Below the pieces are notes generated by a model. The model saw nothing but the letters and a program-made list of their open reading frames with translations, was not told where the DNA came from and made no database searches. This document shows, in pieces, positions 1 through 10,398 of a DNA stretch of 64,000 nucleotides. The stretch comes from Acinetobacter sp. SFB (lineage in GTDB: Bacteria; Pseudomonadota; Gammaproteobacteria; Pseudomonadales; Moraxellaceae). The translations under genes were made by a program, and so were the position numbers. Location: the NCBI RefSeq assembly GCF_001647545.1, contig NZ_LSZH01000011.1, forward strand, positions 62,001 to 126,000, in the 5' to 3' direction. Each line of letters starts with the position of its first letter. Position 1 is the first letter of the stretch.

Positions 1-513
1 TTGAGGATCATTTAAACTACGTGCCAGCAGTTGGGTTGCACCACGAATGCCCCCTAAAGGATTTTTAATTTCGTGTGCCACACCACGAATCAGTTGCCGT
101 GCAACTTGATGTTGTTGAATCAGGTTTTCTTCTTTAGAAATTTTCAACATCCGGTCGATTGGATTTAATTCTATTAGTAGAAGTGGGTGATACGGTTTTT
201 GATCGTTTATTCGTGAAACCGTATAATCCACATGCATATCTTTAAAGTTGACACTGATAGTTGCTTCGCGGCGGGTGTAATTTTGTCCCGTGATGAAAGT
301 GTTCAATAAAGCTTCTTCAGTATTGAATTCATCATCCGGCATATGCAGTAAATTCAAAACAGGCTGGCCTGACGCGCGTAGCAAACTAATGTCAAACAAA
401 GATTCACAAGAAGAATTTAAATAAAAAATATTCAGCTGGCTATCGACCAGTAAAATGGCGGTGGTTAAGTTATCCACTAAAAGGCGATAGTCGATCCCGA
501 CGGGTTGATCCAT
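1..513 (-). CDS. glnL: Nitrogen regulation sensor histidine kinase NtrB (GlnL), 5' part only
   Basis: The gene enters from the left edge; its first 171 codons are present. NtrB is the cytoplasmic kinase/phosphatase that, under PII control, sets phosphorylation of the response regulator NtrC and so nitrogen-assimilation transcription. A PAS-like sensor region fills about residues 5-115. It is followed by the phosphoacceptor helix HEIKNPLGGIRGATQLL, which puts the phosphorylated histidine at about residue 147. The HExKNPLGGIRGA wording is typical of NtrB and not of other HisKA kinases. The ATPase domain, and presumably ntrC, lie outside the window. The start is the ATG followed by DQPVGIDYRLLVDN. 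Confidence 0.9.
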   Translation of the reverse strand, partial: MDQPVGIDYRLLVDNLTTAILLVDSQLNIFYLNSSCESLFDISLLRASGQPVLNLLHMPDDEFNTEEALLNTFITGQNYTRREATISVNFKDMHVDYTVSRINDQKPYHPLLLIELNPIDRMLKISKEENLIQQHQVARQLIRGVAHEIKNPLGGIRGATQLLARSLNDPQ

Positions 514-873
514 TAGCGAAAGTATCCTGTATTAAAATAGCGCAATGGTATCTGCACCTCTTGTTATTCCTCCCTGTTATGGGACATTCAACCAGTTAAA
601 TGTTGTCGAAATAAAGCAAAATGCACGCCAACTTTGAGCAAGGGTGGAAATAAAAATTCTGAAGCTATAAAAATGTGCTTTTTGTTATTTGAGTACAGAA
701 TTTAAATAACATATTAAAGCAAATAAAAATATTAGTGAACCAAAATGGTGCGCTTAAAATATTTGATAAAAATTTGGACGTATTTTGGTGCGTTATGCAA
801 AGAGTCGGCTTTCTACCTATTTTTATGATCGGAAAAGACATACAATACGCGCATTATAGTGGAGTGCAGATTC
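514..873. other. Intergenic region between divergent glnL and rimO
   Basis: About 360 bases, strongly A+T-rich, with no convincing gene. It must hold the divergent promoters for glnL and rimO, but no single promoter stands out. A short frame that runs from inside it into rimO has no homology that I recognise and overlaps rimO out of frame, so I treat it as spurious. Confidence 0.5.
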
Positions 874-2217
874 ATGAAATCCCCCAAAGTCGGTTTTGTT
901 TCTTTAGGTTGTCCTAAGGCATTGGTAGATTCCGAACGAATTTTAACTCAGTTAAAGACTGAAGGTTATGATGTAGCATCAGATTATGAAGGTGCTGATT
1001 TGGTTGTTGTTAATACCTGTGGTTTTATTGAATCTGCAGTACAAGAATCGTTAGATGCAATTGGCGAAGCGATAAGCGCAAATGGTCGTGTCATTGTGAC
1101 TGGCTGTTTGGGTAAAGATGAAGACAAAATTCGTAAAATGCACCCAAGTGTCCTTAAAGTGACCGGTGCCGCGGCATATCAAGAAGTGATGGAGGCCGTA
1201 CATCAGTACGTACCTGAACCACCAAAGCATAACCCATATATTGACCTTGTTCCTGAACAAGGGATTCGTTTGACCCCTAAACATTATGCCTATTTGAAAA
1301 TATCGGAAGGCTGCAACCATCGTTGCACATTCTGTATTATTCCAAGCATGCGTGGTGATCTGGTTTCTCGTCCTGTAGGTTCGGTTTTAAGCGAAGCACA
1401 AGCGCTGAAAAATGCAGGCGTAAAAGAAGTCCTTGTTATTTCTCAAGATACTTCTGCTTATGGTTTAGACACCAAGTATAAACTCGATTTCTGGAACGGT
1501 CAGCCGGTTAAAACCAAATTCTTCGACATGTGTGAAGCCTTAGGTCAACTCGGCATCTGGGTGCGCCTACATTACGTTTATCCATATCCACATGTGGATG
1601 CGGTGATTGACTTGATGGCACAAGGTAAAATCCTGCCATATCTGGACATTCCTTTTCAGCATGCCAGCCCGCGGATCTTAAAATTGATGAAACGACCGGC
1701 GCATAGTGAAAACACATTAGAACGCCTTAAACTTTGGCGTGAAAAATGTCCTGAACTGGTGATTCGTTCAACATTCGTGGTGGGTTTCCCGGGTGAAACT
1801 GAAGAAGATTTCCAGATTCTGCTTGAATGGCTCAAGGAAGCACAGCTTGATCGCGTAGGTTGCTTTACCTATTCCCCTGTAGAAGGTGCGACAGCAAATG
1901 ATCTGCCGGATCATGTACCTGAAGAAATCAAGCAAGACCGTTACGAACGCTTTATGCAAGTACAGCAAGAAATTTCAGCAGCCAAACTGCAAAAACGCAT
2001 TGGTCAAACCATGACTGTACTGGTAGACGATCTGGAAGATGAATTTCCGGTGGCTGTGGCACGTTCTTATGCAGATGCGCCTGAAATTGATGGTAATGTC
2101 TTTGTTGAAGATATTGATAAGAGTCAAGTTAAAGCTGGTGATTTGCTTGAAGTCGAAATTACCGATGCAGATGAATATGATTTATATGCAAAGTTAATTC
2201 GAATTAAAGCAGCTTGA
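874..2217 (+). CDS. rimO: Ribosomal protein uS12 methylthiotransferase RimO
   Basis: Radical-SAM enzyme that adds a methylthio group to a conserved aspartate of ribosomal protein S12. Domain order is complete: an N-terminal UPF0004 domain ([20 protein letters not shown]), a radical SAM core with the CNHRCTFC cluster motif (Cys147, Cys151, Cys154), and a C-terminal TRAM domain. At 447 residues it has the family length and reads very like the Escherichia coli protein throughout. I chose the ATG before KSPKVGF because a GGAG lies about 10 bases upstream and the family begins there; an upstream in-frame ATG would add MECRF. It is followed by pyrH after a 58-base gap. Confidence 0.97.
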   Translation: MKSPKVGFVSLGCPKALVDSERILTQLKTEGYDVASDYEGADLVVVNTCGFIESAVQESLDAIGEAISANGRVIVTGCLGKDEDKIRKMHPSVLKVTGAAAYQEVMEAVHQYVPEPPKHNPYIDLVPEQGIRLTPKHYAYLKISEGCNHRCTFCIIPSMRGDLVSRPVGSVLSEAQALKNAGVKEVLVISQDTSAYGLDTKYKLDFWNGQPVKTKFFDMCEALGQLGIWVRLHYVYPYPHVDAVIDLMAQGKILPYLDIPFQHASPRILKLMKRPAHSENTLERLKLWREKCPELVIRSTFVVGFPGETEEDFQILLEWLKEAQLDRVGCFTYSPVEGATANDLPDHVPEEIKQDRYERFMQVQQEISAAKLQKRIGQTMTVLVDDLEDEFPVAVARSYADAPEIDGNVFVEDIDKSQVKAGDLLEVEITDADEYDLYAKLIRIKAA

Positions 2218-2275
2218 TCTGTCATAAAAGTATACGAATAAAATTTTAGATATTGGAAGATTCGGAGATTTCCTG

Positions 2276-3004
2276 ATGTTGGATTCAAAAAAGCCCCGTT
2301 ATGAACGTATTTTGCTCAAGCTTTCTGGTGAGGCGCTTGCTGGAAATAAAGACATGGGGATTGATGCACAAGTGCTTGATCAAATGTCTTTAGCCATTGC
2401 ACATTTGGTCGGTTTGGGTGTGCAAGTCGGTATCGTGGTAGGTGGTGGTAACCTGTACCGCGGTAGCCAACTGCAAAAAGATGGTTTGGTTGGCCGTGTA
2501 ACAGGTGACCAAATGGGTATGCTTGCCACTGTAATGAATGGCTTGGCATTACGTGATGCTTTGGTGCGTCGCAATATTAAAACCCGTTTAATGTCTGCTT
2601 TGCCTATTGGTGCAGTCGTTGAATCCTATTCAAGCCGTGATGCGATTCGTTATTTAACTCAAGGTGAAGTGTGCGTATTTGTTGCAGGTACGGGTAATCC
2701 GTTCTTCACTACGGATACAGCCGCTTGCTTGCGTGGTATTGAAATTGAAGCCCACCTGATCTTGAAAGCCACTAAAGTGGATGGCGTATATAATAAAGAT
2801 CCAAGCAAATATGACGATGCAGTAAAATACGAAACGCTTACCTTTGATCAGGTACTAGATGAAAAGTTGGGCATTATGGATTTAACGGCAATCTGTTTAT
2901 GCCGTGACCACAATGTGCCACTTCAAGTATTCGATATGAATAAGTCGGGTTCATTGCTTTCAGTGGTTATGGGCGAAAAAGAAGGGACTCACGTTACCAA
3001 TTAA
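2276..3004 (+). CDS. pyrH: UMP kinase PyrH
   Basis: Phosphorylates UMP to UDP with ATP, a cytoplasmic step of pyrimidine nucleotide synthesis. The 242 residues show the amino-acid-kinase fold signatures of bacterial UMP kinases: [13 protein letters not shown] at the start, the glycine-rich [11 protein letters not shown], and [18 protein letters not shown] in the centre. It is the first gene of a long plus-strand envelope cluster. In many proteobacteria rpsB-tsf precede pyrH; here rimO does. Confidence 0.97.
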   Translation: MLDSKKPRYERILLKLSGEALAGNKDMGIDAQVLDQMSLAIAHLVGLGVQVGIVVGGGNLYRGSQLQKDGLVGRVTGDQMGMLATVMNGLALRDALVRRNIKTRLMSALPIGAVVESYSSRDAIRYLTQGEVCVFVAGTGNPFFTTDTAACLRGIEIEAHLILKATKVDGVYNKDPSKYDDAVKYETLTFDQVLDEKLGIMDLTAICLCRDHNVPLQVFDMNKSGSLLSVVMGEKEGTHVTN

Positions 3005-3081
3005 TGACGTGAGCCTGAAAGCTCTTTATACTACATGCTATTCAATAATTACATCTCTTAGAATTAAGTAAGGAAGATCAT

Positions 3082-3636
3082 ATGATTAACGATCTTAAAA
3101 AAGACAGTGAAGACCGTATGAACAAGACTTTAGAGTCTTTAGAACATGGTTTTGCTAAAGTTCGTACTGGCCGCGCACATCCATCTATCTTGAATGGGGT
3201 GATGGTTCCTTACTATGGCTCTGACGTGCCTCTCAACCAAGTGGCAAACGTGGGTCTTGAAGATTCTCGTACACTGGTTGTGCAGCCATTTGAGCGTACA
3301 ATGGTTTCAGCAATTGATAAGGCGATTCGTGAAGCTGGTTTGGGTTTAAATCCGATTACTGCTGATGCTATTCGTGTTCCAATGCCTGCACTGACTGAAG
3401 AAACACGTCGTGACATGCAGAAAGTTGCACGTACTGAAGCTGAAAATGCAAAAGTTGCAATCCGTAACATCCGTCGTGATGTATTGGGCGACATCAAAGC
3501 ATTATTGAAAGAAAAAGAAATTTCTGAAGATGATGATCGTCGTGCATCAGATGATATCCAAAAAATCACGGACAAATTTGTTGCCGAAGTAGACCGACGC
3601 CTTGCTGCGAAAGAAGCTGAATTGATGAAGGTCTAA
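3082..3636 (+). CDS. frr: Ribosome recycling factor Frr
   Basis: Splits post-termination ribosomes together with EF-G so that they can be reused. The 184 residues match the family length. Hallmarks seen are the N-terminal helix with [14 protein letters not shown], the central [17 protein letters not shown] and the C-terminal helix ending in [26 protein letters not shown] precedes the ATG, so the start is well supported. The gene sits between pyrH and uppS, the usual proteobacterial arrangement. Confidence 0.97.
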   Translation: MINDLKKDSEDRMNKTLESLEHGFAKVRTGRAHPSILNGVMVPYYGSDVPLNQVANVGLEDSRTLVVQPFERTMVSAIDKAIREAGLGLNPITADAIRVPMPALTEETRRDMQKVARTEAENAKVAIRNIRRDVLGDIKALLKEKEISEDDDRRASDDIQKITDKFVAEVDRRLAAKEAELMKV

Positions 3637-3642
3637 GATTTA

Positions 3643-4395
3643 ATGACTGTATCAGAAGACAGTTTACCTCTTCCAAAACATGTTGCCATCATCATGGATG
3701 GCAACAATCGTTTTGCAAAAAAAATGCAAATGCAAAAGGGTGCTGGACACCGTGAAGGGAAAAATGTCCTGGATCCGATTGTTGAGCACTGTAGAAAAAA
3801 TAAAATTCAAGCATTAACCGTTTTTGCATTCTCTAGTGAAAACTGGAATCGTCCCCAATTTGAGGTTGATCTACTCATGGCATTGTTGGAAGAAACAATC
3901 CAGGAGCAACTGCCTCGAATGCAACAATTCAATATTGCTTTACGTTTTATTGGTGATCGTTCTCGTTTAACTGCACATTTGCGTGAGTTGATGTTGCAAG
4001 CCGAACAATGGACTGCTAAGTTCGACAGCATGACTTTGACCATCGCCATCAGTTATGGTGGTATGTGGGATATGGCACAGGCTGCAAAACAAATTGCAGC
4101 AGATGCTGTGGCAAAAAAAATCGCAGTTGAAGATATAAATGTTGAGTTGTTTGGGCAACATGTCAGTATGGCGGATTTACCCGCGGTAGATTTACTGATT
4201 CGCACTGGTGGTGATTATCGTTTGTCAAATTTTTTGCTTTGGCAAGCCGCTTATGCTGAGTTGTATTTTACCCAAACCTTATGGCCTGAATTTACTGTTG
4301 AAGAATTCGATGATGCATTGGCAGTTTTTGCTGGTCGTGAACGTCGTTTTGGTAAAACTTCAGAGCAAATCCAACAAGAGAAAATCGAGAATTAA
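3643..4395 (+). CDS. uppS: (2E,6E)-farnesyl-PP-specific undecaprenyl diphosphate synthase (cis-prenyltransferase)
   Basis: Condenses isopentenyl diphosphate onto farnesyl diphosphate to make the C55 lipid carrier for peptidoglycan and O-antigen. The catalytic aspartate lies in AIIMDGNNRF (Asp19), and the C-terminal signature DLLIRTGGDYRLSNFLLWQ is clear. The first signature normally reads MDGNGRWAK; here it is MDGNNRFAK, so the Gly and Trp positions are changed while the catalytic Asp and Arg stay. It starts 6 bases after frr and ends 3 bases before cdsA, so translational coupling is likely. Confidence 0.95.
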   Translation: MTVSEDSLPLPKHVAIIMDGNNRFAKKMQMQKGAGHREGKNVLDPIVEHCRKNKIQALTVFAFSSENWNRPQFEVDLLMALLEETIQEQLPRMQQFNIALRFIGDRSRLTAHLRELMLQAEQWTAKFDSMTLTIAISYGGMWDMAQAAKQIAADAVAKKIAVEDINVELFGQHVSMADLPAVDLLIRTGGDYRLSNFLLWQAAYAELYFTQTLWPEFTVEEFDDALAVFAGRERRFGKTSEQIQQEKIEN

Positions 4396-4398
4396 TAA

Positions 4399-5223
4399 AT
4401 GTTAGAGCGGATTATAACCGCATTGGTATTGGTAGCAGTCGTACTTAGTTGTATGTTTGCTACACAGTCTCAGTATCCAATGTTTGTGCTGATGATTGTT
4501 GCAGCAGGGGTCGCAGGATATGAGTGGTTTAAGCTCATGCCAGGAAAAAACAAAAATCTTATTAAACCCTTTGCTTGGGGTTATGGATTGGCGACCGCAG
4601 CATTAGCAACTTTGGCCTTATATTTTAATGATATCGCTCTATTACTTTGGGCAGCTTCCATTTTTTCATGGATTTTAAGCATCTTTTGGGTTAAATCGTA
4701 TCCAAGTTATGATGGATGGTATAATCCAAGCTTAAATGTAATCGGTTTTATTTTAATTTCTGCTGCGGTTACCGCAATTTTTTCGGTTTGGCATAGCTCG
4801 CCATGGTGGCTCATGTACCTGTTTTTACTGGTATGGGGCGCAGATAGTGGTGCTTATTTTGTCGGACGTAAGTTGGGTAAGAAAAAACTGGCACCAGATG
4901 TCAGTCCAAATAAATCGGTTGAAGGTTTATATGGCGGTATTTTCACTGCAATGATTATTGTGGTGGTGGTTGAAGTTGTTTATTTAGATTTAACTTTAGC
5001 TCAACATATTCTGTTTTTAATTTTATCTATAGTGACAGTATTTAGTTCTGTATTGGGTGATTTGTTTGAATCTATGATCAAACGTCGTGCAGGAATTAAA
5101 GATTCGGGTCGTATTTTGCCAGGACATGGTGGGGTGCTTGATCGTATTGATTCATTGCTTGCTGCTGCTCCAATTTTTGCTGCAGGCATGTATGTTTTAA
5201 AACTTATTGGTGTAGATTTATAG
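4399..5223 (+). CDS. cdsA: Phosphatidate cytidylyltransferase CdsA
   Basis: Integral membrane enzyme that makes CDP-diacylglycerol from phosphatidate and CTP, the branch point of phospholipid synthesis. Its 274 residues carry about seven or eight hydrophobic segments. The family signature SMIKRRAGIKDSGRILPGHG, followed by GVLDRIDS, lies near the C terminus. The stop codon abuts the start of dxr directly, as expected within one operon. Confidence 0.96.
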   Translation: MLERIITALVLVAVVLSCMFATQSQYPMFVLMIVAAGVAGYEWFKLMPGKNKNLIKPFAWGYGLATAALATLALYFNDIALLLWAASIFSWILSIFWVKSYPSYDGWYNPSLNVIGFILISAAVTAIFSVWHSSPWWLMYLFLLVWGADSGAYFVGRKLGKKKLAPDVSPNKSVEGLYGGIFTAMIIVVVVEVVYLDLTLAQHILFLILSIVTVFSSVLGDLFESMIKRRAGIKDSGRILPGHGGVLDRIDSLLAAAPIFAAGMYVLKLIGVDL

Positions 5224-6420
5224 ATGTCACAATCTGTTTGTATATTAGGTGTAACGGGTTCTATTGGTCAAAGTACCCTGAAAATTCTGCAACAACATCC
5301 TGAAAAATATTCTGTATTTGCAGTCACGGCATATAGTCGGATTGCGGAACTTGTTGAAATATGCAAACAGTACCGACCGAAAATCGTGGTTGTTCCCTCC
5401 AATAAAGTTAATGAACTAAAACAATATTTTAAAAATCAAAATATTAATCATATTGAAATTCTAAGCGATGAAGCCGGTTTAATTGCTGTTGCTGAACATG
5501 CCGATGTCGATGTGGTCATGGCGGCAATTGTCGGTGCGGCAGGTTTATTGCCTACACTGGCAGCGGTTAAAGCTGGTAAGCGGGTTCTATTGGCAAATAA
5601 AGAAGCACTGGTGATGTCGGGTGAACTCATGATGCAAGCTGCGCATGATTATCATGCAGAACTGCTTCCTGTGGACTCGGAACATAACGCTATTTTCCAA
5701 TGCTTGCCTCAGAATTATTTTCAGACTAAAAGAAATGGCCAACCCAAACAAGGTGTGTCACGTATTTTGCTTACAGCCTCTGGCGGTCCTTTTTTAAAGC
5801 ATAGTCTAGAACAATTAAACAGTGTGACGCCTGCACAAGCGTGCAAGCACCCGAATTGGTCGATGGGACAAAAAATTTCTGTCGATTCTGCAACTTTAAT
5901 GAATAAAGGCTTGGAACTCATTGAAGCCTGTCATCTCTTTGCAATTTCAGAACAGTTTGTAACAGTGGTGGTTCATCCGCAGAGTATTATTCACTCTATG
6001 GTTCAATACGTGGATGGTTCGACTTTGGCGCAGATGGGTAATCCTGATATGTGTACCCCAATTGCACATGCGCTGGCATGGCCTGAACGTATTCAAACCC
6101 ATGTGCCTGCACTTGACCTGTTTATGAATCATCAGCTAGATTTTCAAGAACCTGATACTGCACGTTTCCCTGCATTGAAGTTGGCTCGACAAGCAATGCA
6201 AAGTGGGGGGCTGGCACCCGCAATTTTAAATGCTGCGAATGAGATTGCTGTTGCAGCATTTTTAAAAAGTAGCATTGGCTTTACTGAAATTCCTCAAGTG
6301 GTTGAACAAACCTTGAATCAGGTTGAAAGTGGTGCTGCGGAATCGATTGAACTTATTTTACAAGTTGACAAGCTTGCTCGTTCTGTAGCCCAGCAAATTG
6401 TCATCAGTAAAGGAAACTAA
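5224..6420 (+). CDS. dxr: 1-deoxy-D-xylulose 5-phosphate reductoisomerase
   Basis: First committed enzyme of the MEP isoprenoid pathway: converts DXP to MEP with NADPH. The NADPH-binding LGVTGSIGQSTL is at residues 8-19. The active-site stretch LLPVDSEHNAIFQCL and the loop region HPNWSMGQKISVDSATLMNKG are intact. The 398 residues equal the family norm. It provides precursors for the undecaprenyl synthase two genes upstream, which makes a functional link inside this cluster. Confidence 0.97.
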   Translation: MSQSVCILGVTGSIGQSTLKILQQHPEKYSVFAVTAYSRIAELVEICKQYRPKIVVVPSNKVNELKQYFKNQNINHIEILSDEAGLIAVAEHADVDVVMAAIVGAAGLLPTLAAVKAGKRVLLANKEALVMSGELMMQAAHDYHAELLPVDSEHNAIFQCLPQNYFQTKRNGQPKQGVSRILLTASGGPFLKHSLEQLNSVTPAQACKHPNWSMGQKISVDSATLMNKGLELIEACHLFAISEQFVTVVVHPQSIIHSMVQYVDGSTLAQMGNPDMCTPIAHALAWPERIQTHVPALDLFMNHQLDFQEPDTARFPALKLARQAMQSGGLAPAILNAANEIAVAAFLKSSIGFTEIPQVVEQTLNQVESGAAESIELILQVDKLARSVAQQIVISKGN

Positions 6421-6423
6421 AGC

Positions 6424-7779
6424 ATGAGTGCCTTGTTTATTGTTGTGGCAGCCATTCTCTTACTTGGACCGCTTATCGCGATCCATGAGTTTGGACATTA
6501 TATTGTTGCACGTAAACTTGGGGTGAAAGTTTTAGTCTATTCCATTGGTTTTGGGCCAACATTGCTGAAATGGACGTCTAAGAAGTCTGGTATTCAATAT
6601 CAGCTTTCTGCATTGCCATTAGGTGGCTATGTAAAAATGTTGGATGAGCGTGAAGGCAATGTTGCTGAACAAGATTTACCCCAAGCATTTAACCGTCAGC
6701 ATCCTTGGAAGCGGATCGCCATTGTAGCCGCAGGTCCACTCATTAATTTAGCTTTTGCTGTGGTTTTATTCTGGATTTTATTTATCCCATCGCAAGAACA
6801 ACTCAATACCCGTGTGGGTAAAGTGTTACCGAATTCACCTGCTGCAACTGTTCAAATGCAGATTGGTGACAAAATTACTACAGTGGATGGTACTGAAACA
6901 CCTACCTGGGAAAAATTGAATTTTGCTTTGGTCGATCGTGTTGGTGAAACAGGTTCAATCCAAATTCAGGCAGAACGTGAGGGGCAAGTCAAAACCTTCC
7001 AGTTACCCATTCACGATTTCTTAAAGAATCAAAATCAATCTGCTTTAGATAGTTTAGGCTTTATGCCATATCGCCCCAATATTCCTGCTATTGCTACTAA
7101 ACTCAGTGAAGATGGTGCAGCGATTCGTCAAGGGATGAAAGAAGGCGATAAAATTATTGCGATTGATGGGGTGAAAATGAATGATTGGTTCGATGTGGTT
7201 CAAGTTGTTCAGGCTTCACCAGAAAAAATGTTAAAAATAGATATTTTACGTCAAAATCAATTGCTACATTTACAGGTGATGCCACAGGGTAAACGTGACA
7301 ACATGGGTAATGTTTCAGGTGTGTTGGGTGTACAGAATATCCCCGGGAAAATAAATATTCCTGCAGATTACAAACAAATGATTCAATATAGTCCGACTGA
7401 AGCATTTGTGATGGCGGTTGATAAAACGGGTCAAATTTCAGGTATGATTTTGAACTCGATCGTCAAAATGTTTCGTGGTTTAATTGGCCTGGATAATCTA
7501 TCCGGTCCAATCACCATTGCCAAAGTGGCAGGACAAAGTGCGGAAATGGGTTGGCAGACCTTTATCTCTTTTATGGCTCTAATGAGCGTAAGTTTAGGTA
7601 TTTTAAATTTATTACCGATTCCTATGCTGGATGGTGGACATTTAGTTTACTATTTTATTGAGCTGATTCGTGGTAAACCTGTTTCTGAACAAATACAATT
7701 GGTTGGTTTGAAAATTGGTATGGTACTGCTCGGCAGCATGATGCTCCTGGCATTATTCAATGACTTCATGCGTTTATAA
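6424..7779 (+). CDS. rseP: RIP metalloprotease RseP (site-2 protease)
   Basis: Inner-membrane zinc protease that cuts transmembrane anchors, classically the anti-sigma factor RseA and remnant signal peptides. The zinc motif HEFGH (His21, Glu22, His25) is in the first membrane helix. Two PDZ domains follow in the periplasm, and the second zinc motif NLLPIPMLDGGHLVYY lies near residue 395. The 451 residues are normal for the family. AGGAAAC lies just before the ATG. Neighbouring bamA and skp fit the envelope-stress role known in other bacteria. Confidence 0.96.
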   Translation: MSALFIVVAAILLLGPLIAIHEFGHYIVARKLGVKVLVYSIGFGPTLLKWTSKKSGIQYQLSALPLGGYVKMLDEREGNVAEQDLPQAFNRQHPWKRIAIVAAGPLINLAFAVVLFWILFIPSQEQLNTRVGKVLPNSPAATVQMQIGDKITTVDGTETPTWEKLNFALVDRVGETGSIQIQAEREGQVKTFQLPIHDFLKNQNQSALDSLGFMPYRPNIPAIATKLSEDGAAIRQGMKEGDKIIAIDGVKMNDWFDVVQVVQASPEKMLKIDILRQNQLLHLQVMPQGKRDNMGNVSGVLGVQNIPGKINIPADYKQMIQYSPTEAFVMAVDKTGQISGMILNSIVKMFRGLIGLDNLSGPITIAKVAGQSAEMGWQTFISFMALMSVSLGILNLLPIPMLDGGHLVYYFIELIRGKPVSEQIQLVGLKIGMVLLGSMMLLALFNDFMRL

Positions 7780-7820
7780 CAACGCAGATTCGAAATAAAT
7801 TAACATCGGAAAAGACTGGC

Positions 7821-10325
7821 ATGCAGCACACACATTTATTTATGCCTTTGGCGCTCATTAGTGCAATGGCAGCAGTACAACAAGTATATGCAGCAGATGA
7901 ATTCATTGTCCGCGATATCAAAATTGACGGGCTTGTTCGTTTAACGCCAACAAATGTCTATGGGATGTTGCCGGTCAATGCTGGCGATCGTGTCGATGAT
8001 ACGACTATTGCAAATTCGATTCGTGCTTTATATGCCACGGGCTTGTTTGATGATATCAAAGCATCAAGAGAATCGGATACGCTCATTTTTACCGTGGTTG
8101 AACGTCCACTGATCTCCAAGGTGGAGTTTAAAGGGAATAAACTGATTCCTAAAGAAGCCCTTGAAGATGGGCTGAAAAAAATGGGTATTGCCGAAGGTGA
8201 GGTTTTGAAAAAATCTGCCCTGCAAACCATTGAAACCGAACTTGAACAACAATATATGCAGCAAGGCCGTTATGACGCAGATGTAAGTGTTAAAACAGTC
8301 GCTAGACCAAACAACCGAGTTGATCTAACCATCGAGTTTGTGGAAGGTAAAGCAGCTAAAGTTGTTGACATCAATATTATTGGCAATACTGTTTTTAAAG
8401 AAAGCGAGATCAAGCAAGCTTTTGCAGTTAAAGAAAGTAGCTGGAGTTCGATTGTTACCCGTAACGATCGTTATGCACGAGAGAAGATGGCTGCCAGCCT
8501 GGAAGCTTTGCGCGCATTGTATTTAAACAAAGGTTATATCAATTTTAATATTACTAACTCCAGCTTGAACCTGAGTGAAGATAAAAAGAATATCTTTGTT
8601 GAAGTCGCTGTAGAAGAGGGTGAACAGTTTAAATTTGGTGAGACCAAGTTTCTGGGTGATGCACTTTATAAACCAGAAGAATTGAAAGCGCTGCAAATTT
8701 ATAAAGATGGTGAGACTTACTCTCAAGAAAAAGTAAATGCAGTCAAACAGCTTTTACTTCGTAAGTATGGTAATGCAGGTTATTACTATGCCGAAGTGAA
8801 CATGGTTCCTGAAATTAATGAAGAAAACAAACTGGTTAATTTGAATTACTATATTAATCCAGGTCAACAAGTGACGGTACGTCGTATTAACTTCACCGGT
8901 AATACCAAAACTGCGGATGAAGTATTACGTCGTGAAATGCGTCAAATGGAAGGCGCATTAGCAAGCAATGAAAAAATTGATTTGTCTAAAGTTCGTCTGG
9001 AACGGACCGGTTTCTTCAAAACTGTAGATATTAAACCTGCCCGTATTCCTAATGTACCGGATCAGGTTGATTTAAATATCAATGTTGAAGAGCAACATTC
9101 TGGAACAAGTACCCTGGCTGTAGGTTTCTCACAAAGTGGTGGTATAACCTTCCAGGCGGGTTTAAGTCAGACTAATTTCTTGGGTACAGGTAATAGTGTA
9201 TCTATCGATTTGTCTCGTTCAGAAACGCAAGACTATTATAATTTAAGTGTGACTGATCCGTACTTCACCATTGACGGTGTACGTCGTGGTTATAACATGT
9301 ATTACCGTAAAACCAAGTTGAATGACGACTATAACGTCAACAACTACGTGACGGACAGTTTTGGTGGTGGTATTAACTTTGGATATCCAATTGATGAGAA
9401 CCAAAGCATCAGTGCAGGTCTAAATATTGACCAAACTGACGTCACCACAGGTCCATATGTTTCGACTTATGTTCGAGATTATTTATTAGCGAATGGTGGT
9501 AAAGCTACTGGTTCAGGTACAAGGTGTAGTGTCACACTTATCCCAGATCCAACAACAGGTATACCTACTTGCCCAGCGGGAGCAGAAGTTCCATTTGATA
9601 ATGAATTTAATGGTGATTTTTTAACCTATAATTTAAATTTAGGTTGGTCTTATAATACTTTAAACCGTCCTGTTTTCCCGACCTCAGGTATGTCACATCG
9701 TGTGAATGGTGAAATTGCATTACCAGGCAGTGAAGTTGAATATCAAAAACTGACCTATGATGCGCAAGCATTCTTGCCATTGCCATATGACTTTGTGCTT
9801 CGTGGCTATGGTAAGTTAGGGTACGGTAATGATTTACCTTTCTATAAAAACTTCTATGCAGGTGGTTTTGGTTCAGTTCGTGGCTATGACAACAGTACCT
9901 TGGGTCCGAAATATCCGGGTGTAACATATAATGAGACTAGAACTAAGGACTATGATCCTGAAGAAGTGGGTGGTAATGCTCTAGTACAATTCGGTGCAGA
10001 ACTCGCATTACCATTACCATTTAAAGGAGACTGGACGCGTCAGGTTCGACCAGTAGTCTTTGCTGAAGGGGCACAGGTATTTGATACCCAATGTAGTGTT
10101 CCTAATGGAAGCTTATATTTAAATGGCAATGCTGGAGTTGATGCTAAACAATATTGTGAAGACAATTTTGGTTTTGATGCTGACAACTTCCGTTACAGCG
10201 TTGGCGTTGGCTTTACCTGGATTACCATGATTGGTCCCCTTTCACTCAGCTATGCATACCCATTAAATGATAAACCGGGTGATCAAACTAAAAATATCCA
10301 GTTTGAAATTGGCCGTACATTCTAA
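7821..10325 (+). CDS. bamA: Outer membrane protein assembly factor BamA
   Basis: Central Omp85 subunit of the BAM complex that folds beta-barrel proteins into the outer membrane. A signal peptide ends near VYAADEF. Five POTRA repeats follow to about residue 420, then a C-terminal 16-strand barrel. The conserved loop-6 motif reads SVRGYDNSTLGP (VRGF in many species). The last residue is Phe (FEIGRTF), the usual outer-membrane insertion signature. The 834 residues are in the normal range. Cysteines in long barrel loops (TRCSVTL, FDTQCSVP, AKQYCEDN) suggest species-specific surface loops. Confidence 0.97.
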   Translation: MQHTHLFMPLALISAMAAVQQVYAADEFIVRDIKIDGLVRLTPTNVYGMLPVNAGDRVDDTTIANSIRALYATGLFDDIKASRESDTLIFTVVERPLISKVEFKGNKLIPKEALEDGLKKMGIAEGEVLKKSALQTIETELEQQYMQQGRYDADVSVKTVARPNNRVDLTIEFVEGKAAKVVDINIIGNTVFKESEIKQAFAVKESSWSSIVTRNDRYAREKMAASLEALRALYLNKGYINFNITNSSLNLSEDKKNIFVEVAVEEGEQFKFGETKFLGDALYKPEELKALQIYKDGETYSQEKVNAVKQLLLRKYGNAGYYYAEVNMVPEINEENKLVNLNYYINPGQQVTVRRINFTGNTKTADEVLRREMRQMEGALASNEKIDLSKVRLERTGFFKTVDIKPARIPNVPDQVDLNINVEEQHSGTSTLAVGFSQSGGITFQAGLSQTNFLGTGNSVSIDLSRSETQDYYNLSVTDPYFTIDGVRRGYNMYYRKTKLNDDYNVNNYVTDSFGGGINFGYPIDENQSISAGLNIDQTDVTTGPYVSTYVRDYLLANGGKATGSGTRCSVTLIPDPTTGIPTCPAGAEVPFDNEFNGDFLTYNLNLGWSYNTLNRPVFPTSGMSHRVNGEIALPGSEVEYQKLTYDAQAFLPLPYDFVLRGYGKLGYGNDLPFYKNFYAGGFGSVRGYDNSTLGPKYPGVTYNETRTKDYDPEEVGGNALVQFGAELALPLPFKGDWTRQVRPVVFAEGAQVFDTQCSVPNGSLYLNGNAGVDAKQYCEDNFGFDADNFRYSVGVGFTWITMIGPLSLSYAYPLNDKPGDQTKNIQFEIGRTF

Positions 10326-10398
10326 AATTGCCTAAGAATAATTCAGGTTGTGTTAATACATTATTGGATGTATTGACACAACCAAACTTAAAGAGAAA

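Noticed and set aside
785..800. Sequence TGGTGCGTTATGCA resembling a sigma-54 promoter before rimO
   Set aside because: The spacing between GG and GC is 10 instead of 12 bases, so it does not fit the -24/-12 rule.
735..917. Open frame of 60 codons running into the start of rimO
   Set aside because: It overlaps rimO in another frame, has no recognisable domain, and the real rimO start has a better ribosome-binding site.
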